Assembly: GCA_914767715.1 (NCBI GenBank)
Contig: OU612074.1
Coordinates: 12,512,062-12,572,061, forward strand
DNA from: Membranipora membranacea
Taxonomy: Eukaryota; Bryozoa; Gymnolaemata; Cheilostomatida; Membraniporidae
DNA: 60,000 bases
Reading direction: 5' to 3'
In this document: positions 51,401 through 60,000 of the stretch, piece by piece
Layout of the letters: every line of letters begins with the position of its first letter
How positions within the stretch are numbered: the first letter of the stretch is position 1
Program-made: the position numbers and the translations under genes
Notes under the pieces: model-generated
Told to the model about the DNA's origin: nothing
The model's database searches: none
The model's input: only the letters and a program-made list of their open reading frames with translations

Positions 51401-52304
51401 CGTTCACTCATAGCATTGTGTTTTGCACAATGTCATACAGATTGTATATAAAACATAGTAATTATTTTGTGTGCTAAAAATATCACAAAACAATATTGGT
51501 CATAGACAGTCGCATTAAATATAGTTTTGTTTTAATATGTTACAAGGGAGACAACACTCTCATAACCCTTCTAGGCCTTGGTTTTTAACCTAGAAATCGT
51601 AATTTAAAACATTTGTAAATTTCCCACCAGCGCAAGCTACTTTTATGTCCATCTCTGGAGCTTGTTTGTTATGAGTAGTTGTTGTTTTTGTTCTCCTAAA
51701 TATTCTTAATGCTTGATATATGCTTTCCTCATATTCCCTTCAATCGAAACCGGTGTTTCTCGATTGTGTGTGAAAATGTCCCATGCACCCTTCTGCTATT
51801 CATGACATTGTGCAACATAATTTATAGATAAGACTCGTACAACATTTACCAAGAAGAATTTTGTGATCATGTTTCTCGTTGATGATTAATTCCCAAACAT
51901 CTATCAATTCTGATAACTTGGTGTAAAGTTTTCCGGGTTTTATCTAAACCATTGTGTCGATATATAATAACTCAATGATACTTGCCCTTCAACCATGTTC
52001 ATTTAACTCAAAAAATACTTATAATACACAAGAAAATATAAGATGGTACTGCTACGAGGTAAATATTGATAAATGAATGGAAAATTTCCATCCCCGGTCT
52101 TAAAACACTTACATTGATCGACGACCAAGCAGCACCATTTGACTTTCTGTCACCAGTGGTTATGTAGACTTTGTGAGTTGGGTTCTCATTATTTTCGGCA
52201 TCAGCTCCAATAATTGCAGTACAGAAATAAGTTGAGAACAGCAACACCTTCAACAACGAGTTACGAGAAAACAGCGTTTGCAACGCCCAGTTTGTTGAAG
52301 TCAT
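42443..52304 (-). CDS. LOX-B: PLAT-domain lipoxygenase with signal sequence, about 711 aa, complete
   Basis: Fourteen exons: 52113-52304, 51011-51186, 50671-50914, 49158-49202, 48787-48915, 48422-48519, 47566-47785, 46589-46685, 46193-46310, 45314-45573, 44714-44802, 43386-43574, 43069-43232 and 42443-42557. Total 2136 nt; every exon but the first has the same length as in LOX-A. The signal sequence, PLAT domain ([14 protein letters not shown]) and iron ligands are intact: H394 and H399 in [12 protein letters not shown]590 and N594 in QHAAVN, C-terminal Ile711. The Coffa-aligned residue is Ile407. The start of exon 10 ([12 protein letters not shown]) differs strongly from LOX-A ([12 protein letters not shown]) at equal length, a region near the active-site helices. 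It is likely a functional paralogue made by tandem duplication, and secreted if the signal peptide acts. Confidence 0.92.
44424..44652 (+). mobile_element. tRNA-derived SINE, near full length (family 1), in LOX-B intron 11
   Basis: Plus-strand head gaggtagctcagttggtcgg (A-box) and gggttcgaatctcg (B-box), then ctaccgactactgggctcaa, ttgcaaactgagag, acggccgcgcccttagggc and the end acttgcgattttaacccc. Absent from LOX-A intron 11, which is only 337 bp against 1139 bp here. Confidence 0.85.
45668..46140 (+). pseudogene. LINE RNase H-region fragment in LOX-B intron 9
   Basis: A plus-strand frame (45670-45879) includes [10 protein letters not shown] and DESSCPKCG, a pattern typical of the end of the RNase H domain and following Cys motif in Jockey-like LINEs. 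A TAA follows at GAISD; beyond it the reading continues as decayed coding sequence ([15 protein letters not shown]). The fragment ends near AT-rich caaataaaattattg. LOX-A intron 9 is only 129 bp, so the insertion postdates the A/B duplication or was lost from A. Confidence 0.65.
46775..46890. repeat. Two-copy tandem repeat, about 59 bp, in LOX-B intron 7
   Basis: The phrase caatctgatccctcactcca, followed by aagaatgagtgatatctgg and a variable tail ending ctcag, occurs twice in a row. Each unit contains a short self-complementary core (cactc...gagtg). Adjacent sequence (46900-47030) shares words with 6480-6620 in the secreted-protein gene intron, suggesting a dispersed repeat. Confidence 0.7.
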
Positions 52305-53942
52305 TTTTGATCTTCCTTCTGCTTGTTTGGTCTTCTGATTGCACCGCCACCTATATGTGGGTCACTTAAATACCAATGAAGATGATTGGAGGCGCTTAAG
52401 TCATTTGCAGCCATGGTTACTAGGGCTGTTGGATGCTAACAAAAGTTATGTGATAACATATCTCTAGAAGTTTCTGTCGGCCTCAAGACATTAATAAAGC
52501 CTTAGTACCAAACATTGCATAAAGACAGTTGTATCGTTGGTTGACATATATACTATATAAACAAGTGCTCATACCACTGCACAACTCTCAGGTCTTCATC
52601 TAGAAACCATGCGCTGTTTTGAGGCCCTCTCTTGTACAACCTCCTCATGGCCAGCCTCTGAAGCATTGAGCCACCCCTCTTGTGTTGATGAACATCTCCT
52701 TCCATCACTTTTAGCCCTCAGTGCATATTGACGGCTTCGGTCATTTTCAATTCTAAAGTGCAAACTGCTGTCTTAAATTATCTTGTCATAAAATTTAGTT
52801 GAATTTTAACAGTATGACCACAATATTGGGAACGCAATCTTAGGAAGACTTTTGTTTCCTCTGAATATAGAAATCTAAAGGAAAACTGATTTAAGAAATA
52901 CCAGTAGGTAATAGAAAATTACAAAAGTAACTTACATTCAGATCAGCATCACACCATAGAGACTCAGCCAGAGAAATACTACCTACAACTATCCCCTTTT
53001 GTACAAATTGGGAAACCCCACCTGTGTTTTTTTTATTTTTGTGCAAATCAGCCTGTAAGTAATTAGTTTTATCTTGCCACCATATCTGTCTCCCTATTTG
53101 GTAGGGAGGCTCCCGGCTTTAGGGTATTTTCCCACCCCCTCCCTATCTCCCTTTTTCTTTCCTTTCTTCAGCTTCCTAAACCCAGAAAACTTTTTACGCT
53201 TCTCTTTGCGAGGGAAATGTTTTCCTACTCCCACAGTACATATACCTAAATGTAATTGCTAATTACAATTACTGTTTGTCTTAGTTAGGATAAAGTGCTA
53301 CAATGTCATTTTCTAAATGGGGTAAAATGACACAATTTATAATAATTTTCAAGTTTTGACTTAGAAATAAATGACAAACAATGGCCGAATCATATTCGCA
53401 CTACGGGACACAGATAATTACTCCGTGTCGGGACCTCTTCCGCGGATACCTCAACTATTAGTTCTCGAGTAGAGGAATCGAAGTTATTGTACTTCAATTG
53501 ATGGCACCTTATATTTCCGTCGTGGTAATAGCAAAGATGGGTATAATTTAACTACCAAGAGATGCTGTTTAAATAAAGTTGAAAAAGAAACCAATGGCAT
53601 GCACCGGTCTATAAGTTTTTTTGTTAATCAATAACACCCCCCCCCCCCCCTGCGAAGAGGCAGAGCTAATAACTTGTTTGATATCTATAACTGCTACATA
53701 TGAAGGTCTTTATCACCAGGTGCTGGATGCGTTATATAATGTTGGCCAATGTTGTTTGTGATGGAATGCTACAAAACCAGCAATCAAAACACTGTTATTG
53801 GTGACACAGTTTGCAGGAGTAGTCAGTGACTTCATCCTGTCCATAGAACCAAAACAGTGTCAACATATGATTATGTACCTAATAACAAAAAATTCAAGTT
53901 GCTTTTTAGTCTGGTAGACAGGGAAATTTGGATAGAAACAAC

Positions 53943-54010
53943 ATACTGACTCTCGTGATCTGACTGGGCATGTAGATCACTGATAAACTAGGCTATCATT
54001 ACCACAAAGC
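53943..54010. repeat. Interspersed repeat copy, inverted relative to 1-66
   Basis: Reverse complement of the first 66 bases of the window, nearly exact. Only the shared edge of the element is visible in the first copy, so its total length is unknown. Confidence 0.75.
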
Positions 54011-54494
54011 AGGTGTCGTAAGGCTAAATATGCATCATGCGTGACTTGAATTTGCGCATGTGCAAGAACAATGAGTTTAGTTTGGGTTTTGATTGCAACT
54101 TTGGAAAGGGGAAATGGGATATCCCCTGCATAAACTGTCAATCAAAATCAGCTAATGATGACAAGAGAGGATAACTATTAATAAAAAATCCGCACGCTTT
54201 GGGGAGTATGTCACCAGAGCAGGTAGCCAATCAGATGGCTTCGGAATTCCGAGACTCAATTTTGCAGAGATCAGATCATGCCCAGAGCTGAGCATGCGCA
54301 GAATGTAGAAACAATTGCGGAGACATAGATATCTATTCATATACTTTTATTGGCAGCCGAAGTCATCTCATTAGAAATGATTTGCAATCAGTGCCAGAAT
54401 TACATGTTTTAGTCTGACTAATGTCTAGTCTTTTTTTGTAGATACAGGTAAAAGATAATGGGCCCTATACCAATGGTGTGCGGCGGATAAGTAA

Positions 54495-55020
54495 ATCATG
54501 CCCGTCCATGTCCGCCGCATTTTTCCATGCCCGTTCCCGTCAATCTTTAGATCTTGTTCGTCCATGTCCGCCCGTGGAGCAACATTTGGCATTTTCCATG
54601 CCCGTTCCCGTCCATCTTTAAATTTTGTCCATCCGTGTCCGTCCATCAGGCAACATTGGGAATTTTTCCACATCTGTTTTCGTCCCTCTTTTAATTTGTT
54701 TGTCCATGTCCATCCATTGGACAACATTAGACAAAATATTTTGTCCCGTTCTGTCCATCTTTTCATGCTGTCCGCCCAATGTCCGTCCGCGGTTGTCCAA
54801 TACTGTCCAATGTCCGTCCATGTACGCCAAAGTCTGTCCCTCCGGCAAAATTAAGCAAATTCTAATGCCCAGCCTGTCCATCTTCTGGTTTTGTCCGTCC
54901 AATGTCCGTCATTTTATTCCAATGTCTGTCCAAGTTTGTCCAATGCCCCTCCACATTTGCCTAACCTCTCTCAAGATTTGTCCAATGTCACTCCATGTGT
55001 GTCCAATATCTGTCAATGCC
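54495..55020. repeat. Degenerate minisatellite, about 71-bp period, TGTCCGTCC-rich
   Basis: Units start at about 54525 (ccatgcccgttcccgtc), 54596 and 54667, giving a 71-bp spacing. They decay to shorter TGTCC(A/G) repeats toward 55020. The pyrimidine/purine strand bias opens long spurious frames on both strands. Confidence 0.85.
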
Positions 55021-57039
55021 ATTATCATTTATATTCGATATCCATGCCATATCCACATATATTGCATGTTGGAAATTGGATTGCTTTTCTAACTCAAACT
55101 ATGTCCAATGATCTCTCTGCGGCAATCAGTCGTCTATTTGCGATATGTTCATTAAAACAAACTGAAACATGTTAGGTCGGAAGATTATTTATCTCAGATT
55201 GTTTATTGAAATATAATATGTGCTATGAATTACTATGTGATTTAAGAGATCCATAGAGACTTTCATGAAAACTATGCTTGATATTTTCCAAATAGCCTTG
55301 CTATGTGTTACAGCGGAAGTCTCAGATTTGTTTTCATCTACTGGACGCCTTTAATTATCTCAGTTGTTTTGATGAGAGGATTAATTATGATAGTTTTGTG
55401 ATGGCTCTACCAGTGTCCCCTGATCTGTGTAGTAATGGGGTTGTGTCCGGTGTTGTCCCTTATTATAGGGGGCGCTAATCAGATGAGACCATAAATTTAT
55501 ACTTTTTTATATAGTTACGCTATCATTGGAGCAGATCACTCTTTTTGGTCTGGCAGCCAGAGCCTATACCTGAAGCTTGTGTCCATATGTCTCATACATA
55601 CTAAAAAACAGCAGACGTAAACTTGTTACAGAACAATAACAAGCCATATTCTATATAATGAAAAGGATGTTTATTGTAATATGAAATATACTTCATAATC
55701 ATAATGTGTCGTATGCGAATTATGCTGCAGAACATATAATCTGATCAACTCACATTTGAGAGGAGCATGTCCAGTAACCAACAACATAACTGTAGTGACT
55801 CAAACTGTAACAGTAACAATTTTGTGAGTTGAAATTGATCTATAAATACAGGATGCAGTTGATACAATATGTACCTAAAAGGGAAATCTTGTTATTAAAA
55901 GATTCCTAAAATGTCAGAATATTGTATAACTTAAACTTTACACGGTATGTAGCTGCTCTGTGTTACAGTGCATGCATGCTTGGTTCATTGCCTTAGAATG
56001 CTAGCTAGCTTGCTGCAATTTGCTATCAGTTGCATTGTTCTGACAGTGGGTAGCTTTAATTGTATTTGGGTCCTTCGTATAATGTGTGGCACTGCTAATC
56101 AGTGCGGGTTTGATTGCTGAGAGGAAACATTGTCATTACGCAGATTAGCAATAACGACCAAATTTTGTTTTTAATACTACATAAGTACAAACTATTGATA
56201 ACTGTATGATCCTGATTTTTAAACGCCTTGAATGGAGCACTGAGGTACGTGAGCACTTTTTTTACTTACTATTGTGAAATTGTCCCTTGTTTGTTTTCGG
56301 AGGATATTTGAATTGCAATACTGCATTTTTTGATGTTGACAACTTGAATTTGTTGTTTACGGTTTACCTGGTTGGTCTAATAGTAAACCCATCCAATTAT
56401 TACAATTTATCATTATAATATTACAGTTTCACGATCATATTGGAAATACACAGAAATCTCAATAATACTGTCTTCCAACGTTAGGATCAGCCACGGCTGT
56501 TAAAATATACAATAGAAACATACTTTCAGCAATTAACCAGCCCGCACGCTGCCGCAAGGAAATCAGCGGCTTGGTTTCTAAAAATCAGTGATCGCAGTTA
56601 CACAGTAGAAGAATGGATAGTATTGCATCGTAAATATAGGGTTCAAGGACTTATCAACTCATGATAATCATGTGCTAGCATCATCTGAGTAAATATGGTT
56701 GTGAAACTACCATTGCCAACAAATTGAGGTGTTTACCTGCATATGTGCAGGTTCAAAACTCCAGCCTCTCCAGCTGTGACTAGTTAGTTATTGTCCGTTG
56801 ATTGGTCCGGGCCAAAACTGTCAAATAATTTGAACAGCCTTTTCGGCCTCATTTCTTCGATAAAATGATGCAACGTCATCAGGTCATATTTTTGATGAGA
56901 TTTTAACCTCAGTAGCTCAACAGCTTTCCAACAGTGTTTAGAAAGTCAAAATATCTTTTGATCTCCATGTCTCTAACAGAGTAATGCAAAAACAATGTTA
57001 TAAACTTTAAAAAGTGTATTAAGTGTATTAAAGTTAATT

Positions 57040-58117
57040 GTGTCTACGATACGATAAAATTTATTGGTTACACAACATCAATGATGAGGTAAAACTAGTG
57101 TGGCATGAAGGCTGCGTCATTTAAAATGCGAATACTGTTCGGCACAAAGCTGTTAAAAAAGCGTACAGTTCGCGATTTGCTACAAATAAAATAGTTCCTA
57201 TGGCTCACATAACAGTGGTTTAAAATATGATCTGGGTCTCTATAAGAATCTGCTGCAGTTCTAAAAATGCGTTGAGTGACTTGTTCCTTAATATCACAGT
57301 TGAATTTAGCATGGGTAAAAGGTTTGAGCAGCATGTTACGTTCACCGTCGGTACATGAATAAAACCATAGCTCAGCATTGTACATAAGAATAGGTAAAAT
57401 CAGAGTCTGGATAAAATGCTGACACTGCTCATAGGACGGATTAAATGATTTAAATTTGAAACAAGCATAAAATCTGCTTTTAAGTTTCTTATAAATAGCA
57501 TCAGAGTTATTATGCCATTTGAGATCATCGCTAAAAATAGTACCCAGGTATTTAGAATCACATACCTTTTCGATCTCTTGAATACCAATAAAAACAGAAG
57601 AAGTCACAGAGTGGGTTCTGCTAAAATCAAGGACCATCTCTTTGGTTTTATCTGTGTTTAAAATGAGATTGCTCTCTATACATCAGGTAGAAAAGTTATT
57701 TATAGCATCAAAATAAGACTGATCTGATTCCTTATGGTTTAAAAGACCTACAATGGCCATGTCATCAGCATATTTTAAAATGTGAACATTTGGATTTTTT
57801 GATCTGAAAGCGTCAGTATAGATGGAAAATAAAAGAGGGGATAAAACACAGCCTTGTGGACATCCTGTACTGGATTCAAGATTCGATGACTTATGGTCTC
57901 CTATACGCACACGTTGGGTACGGTTACTAAGAAAAGTTACAATAAGTTTGGTAAAAATGACAGGGACACCTTGATTAGATAGACGCTCAGCCAATATATG
58001 TGGTAAAATGGTGTTAAAAGCAGAGGTAAAAAACGACAAAAAGCACTCTTGCATATGATTTGGGCAAAGACAGTGACAGAGGGGTGTGGATGGCGTCAAG
58101 CTCCTTGACTTCAATCA
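57040..58117 (-). mobile_element. 5'-truncated non-LTR retrotransposon (LINE) with RT remnant
   Basis: Minus-strand reading gives TSAFNTILPHILAERL, TGCPQGCVLSPLLFSIYTD and catalytic YADDM near 57760, then TKEMVLDFSR, YLGTIFSDDLKW and a C-terminal region ending AFMPH with a stop at 57095. A TGA splits the frame near 57680, where the family usually has Trp. AATAAA and a short atcgt repeat lie past the stop (57035-57062), a plausible LINE 3' end. It differs from the LINE at 15.5-17.8 kb. Confidence 0.88.
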
Positions 58118-58247
58118 TCTTCATTTGTATTTAATCAACTCATCAGCATCAGTACAGCCAAACATAAGCTCCGAGGCTACCGTAACAAGAAGAAGTAAAC
58201 AATGAATTCAGCAATTTGCTTGTCACTCATGTCATTCATTGTTAGCG

Positions 58248-59924
58248 ATGTTGTTGTTCTCAACTCTTTCCTGTACTGCAATTGTTGGAGTCGAAGCTTA
58301 TAGTATTGAGAACCCAACACACAAGGTGTATATTAACACCGGCGACAGAAAGACAAATGGTTCTTCTTGGTCACCAATCAATGTAAGTGTTCTTTAGAAC
58401 TATTTTACACACCTTTGCAAAAGTAAGTAGGTTGATTTGAAGATGATTCTTAGGCTAAATGCATGCTAGGGATTTCGGGTCAAAAGGCCACTGTTAAAAA
58501 GCCACTGGCCACTGGCCTGGAGTCATTCAAAATAATTATGTGCAAAGGGTTAGTGGGATCTTTTCCAACTTAACTAAAATGGGAATCAGTGCGTAGAAAT
58601 TAGAAATTATTGATAAATGGCATATCAAGAGCTAGAATGTAATTTTCCGGGCCCAAAAAACTTGTCAATGGAAAGTATATATCAGAATTGTTTTATGTAA
58701 CCATTGAACCAGTGGCTTTTTGGGCAGTGGCTTTTTGGCCAGTGGCTTTATGGCCAGTGGCCTTTTGGCCAGTGGCTTTATGGTCAGTGGCTTTTTAACA
58801 GTGGCCTTTTGACCCGAAATCCCTAGCATGCATTTAACCTAAGAATCATCTTCAAATCAACCCACTTACTTTTGTATGGTGACCACCTTTGTCTTTATAT
58901 CAACTGTCCAGCATGCAGCTGTGAATTATCAACAGTACGACCAATACGGCTTTATCCCCAACTTTCCCGTAGCACTGCGGGGAGATTGGCCAAGAAGCAA
59001 GGTAGGTTGTGAATTTTCTGTAGTGTACAAGGAAAACTTACTACAAACATTAAAATACAGCCTAAAATTCTCCAATCTGCCTAGATTTCAAAAAGAATCT
59101 CCCAGTTGATTTGCCGACCCCCTTATTTTATGTGGTGATTGTTAACACAGTTTGTTTGTTGAATATAAGTTTACCATAGTCTGCAAAACTGCCAAATTAC
59201 TACAAATTGGGTAATTTAAGAGTATAGGCCTATTCAATGTCTGTTATACTGATTGACGAAGAACCTTCTTCCCTCCCCTCCCTCAAACTTTTGATAATTT
59301 TGTGATAGTTAAAAACTGCAGGATTTTAATTTTTAGGCAGAACTGTCAGAGAAGGATGTGGTAAACATGTTACCGAGCAAAGAGCAAACTATTAACATAA
59401 TGATCTTTGCATCACAACTAAGCATTCATGGTACGGACCGACTCGGTGATTTTGAAGTTCAGTACGCCTACGACCCTGCAAGTCTGGCTGCAGCTCAAGA
59501 GTAAGTTTTGTCATATTCATGTAGTCGATATTAGAGTTGTTCCCCTAGTGGATTGATTGATACATTACATTGAGTTATTTGAAGTTATTTATATATTACT
59601 ATTCTACTTGAATGATATCAAATATTTGAAAGATGTGGGTTCACAGAGGAGCATCACCCATTGGTATACTGATGACCCACTGGTAACTCTCACATGTGGA
59701 TTGCTGGTCGTTTTATGTTTTTTGCGGTGATACATTGCATGATACCTGCCGGTAATAAAAGGTAGAAAGTAGTCAAGCAAATGGCAAACAATTTGTTCCT
59801 CTTATATAGGTTGCGTGATGAATTGAGAGACATCGAGTCCAAACTGGCTCAGAAGAACAAGAAACGCAAAGACAAGTATAGATACCTGATGCCGAGATAC
59901 ATGCCAAACTGTATTAATATATAG
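58248..59924 (+). pseudogene. LOX-D: inverted, internally deleted lipoxygenase copy, possible short secreted product
   Basis: Plus-strand pieces: exon 1 at 58248-58382 (45 codons: signal-like MLLFSTLSCTAIVGVEAY, then PLAT start THKVYINTGDRKTNG, good donor gtaagt); the 3' part of exon 12 at 58879-59001 (including QHAAVN, donor gtaggt); exon 13 at 59337-59500 (164 nt, intact); exon 14 at 59810-59924 (intact, ends with Ile and TAG). Exons 2-11 and the start of exon 12 are missing, replaced by a fold-back element. The truncated exon 12 has no acceptor. Exon 1 (phase 0) could splice to exon 13 (phase 0), giving an open frame of about 137 codons with no catalytic core. It cannot be a lipoxygenase; it is called a pseudogene, with a neofunctional peptide as an alternative. 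Confidence 0.85.
58418..58874. mobile_element. Fold-back element, 457 bp, inside LOX-D
   Basis: Arms of 90 bp (58418-58507 and 58785-58874) are inverted repeats with about two mismatches, starting caaaagtaagtaggttgatt. The inner ends and the right half consist of a 14-bp-type tandem motif (cagtggctttttgg and variants, about 58710-58800). No ORF or clear target duplication is seen. The element lies exactly between retained intron 1 sequence and the interior of exon 12. Confidence 0.88.
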
Positions 59925-60000
59925 ACCCTTGAGAGTGGATTCCCTTTGTTTGATGCAGTCGAAATCTAAGGCTAAGTTCTGCTTTATTTTAAACTTGGAA

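Larger units (their letters stand above)
52305..57039. other. LOX-B 5' flank and intergenic
   Basis: 52560-55950 carries blocks collinear with the LOX-A 5' flank, then the tandem-unit homology ends near 55950. Within it are a poly-C run (about 53636-53650), a copy of the window-start repeat and the minisatellite. 55950-57039 shows no ORF or recognisable repeat. Promoter elements for LOX-B must lie just above 52304, but none stood out. Confidence 0.55.

Noticed and set aside
54425-55175. Long overlapping ORFs on both strands
   Set aside because: They are by-products of the TGTCC-rich minisatellite, which lacks stop codons in several frames.

Overview
The window is nuclear DNA from an invertebrate animal (a marine-type metazoan, not placeable further from sequence alone). 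It is AT-rich, its genes are split by GT-AG introns of about 0.1-2.8 kb, and it carries non-LTR retrotransposons, tRNA-derived SINEs, hAT-like and other inverted-repeat elements and satellites. No prokaryotic, organellar or viral gene was seen. All gene models were built by hand from open frames, splice sites and phase agreement. No homology search was possible.

Region 1 (1-8.4 kb) holds two minus-strand genes. One is the 5' part of an unrecognised gene (seven exons, 690-3339, running off the left edge). The other is a complete five-exon gene (5539-8424) for a small, secreted, cysteine-containing protein of 233 aa. Region 2 (8.4-20 kb) is mostly non-genic: a SINE, a perfect 22-bp-arm hairpin, a Ser-rich ORF, a 5'-truncated and damaged LINE (15.5-17.8 kb), a perfect 30-bp palindrome and a GC-rich hairpin island. 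Region 3 (20.2-22.0 kb) holds a complete three-exon rhodopsin-like GPCR on the plus strand (363 aa) with degenerate DRY and NPxxY motifs, followed by a (CAAT)n microsatellite.

Region 4 (23.4-60 kb) is the main content: a cluster of PLAT-lipoxygenase genes. LOX-A (26265-37973) and LOX-B (42443-52304) are complete 14-exon minus-strand genes with the same exon phases. They encode about 714 and 711 aa, each with an N-terminal signal sequence, a PLAT domain, all five expected iron ligands and a C-terminal Ile. They lie in direct tandem units of roughly 15-16 kb whose flanks are also homologous (25.37-41.0 and 41.43-55.95 kb). LOX-C (23366-about 25360) is a 5'-truncated pseudogene keeping only exons 11-14, cut where the next unit begins. 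LOX-D (58248-59924) is inverted. It keeps exon 1, part of exon 12 and exons 13-14, and a 457-bp fold-back element sits where the catalytic core should be. Exon 1 and exon 13 are phase-compatible, so a short secreted product is conceivable.

LOX-A and LOX-B differ mainly by mobile DNA in introns: hAT-like elements, a nested TIR element and SINEs in A; a LINE RNase H fragment, a SINE and a 59-bp duplication in B. A second LINE fragment (57.04-58.12 kb) and a 71-bp-period minisatellite (54.5-55.0 kb) lie between LOX-B and LOX-D.
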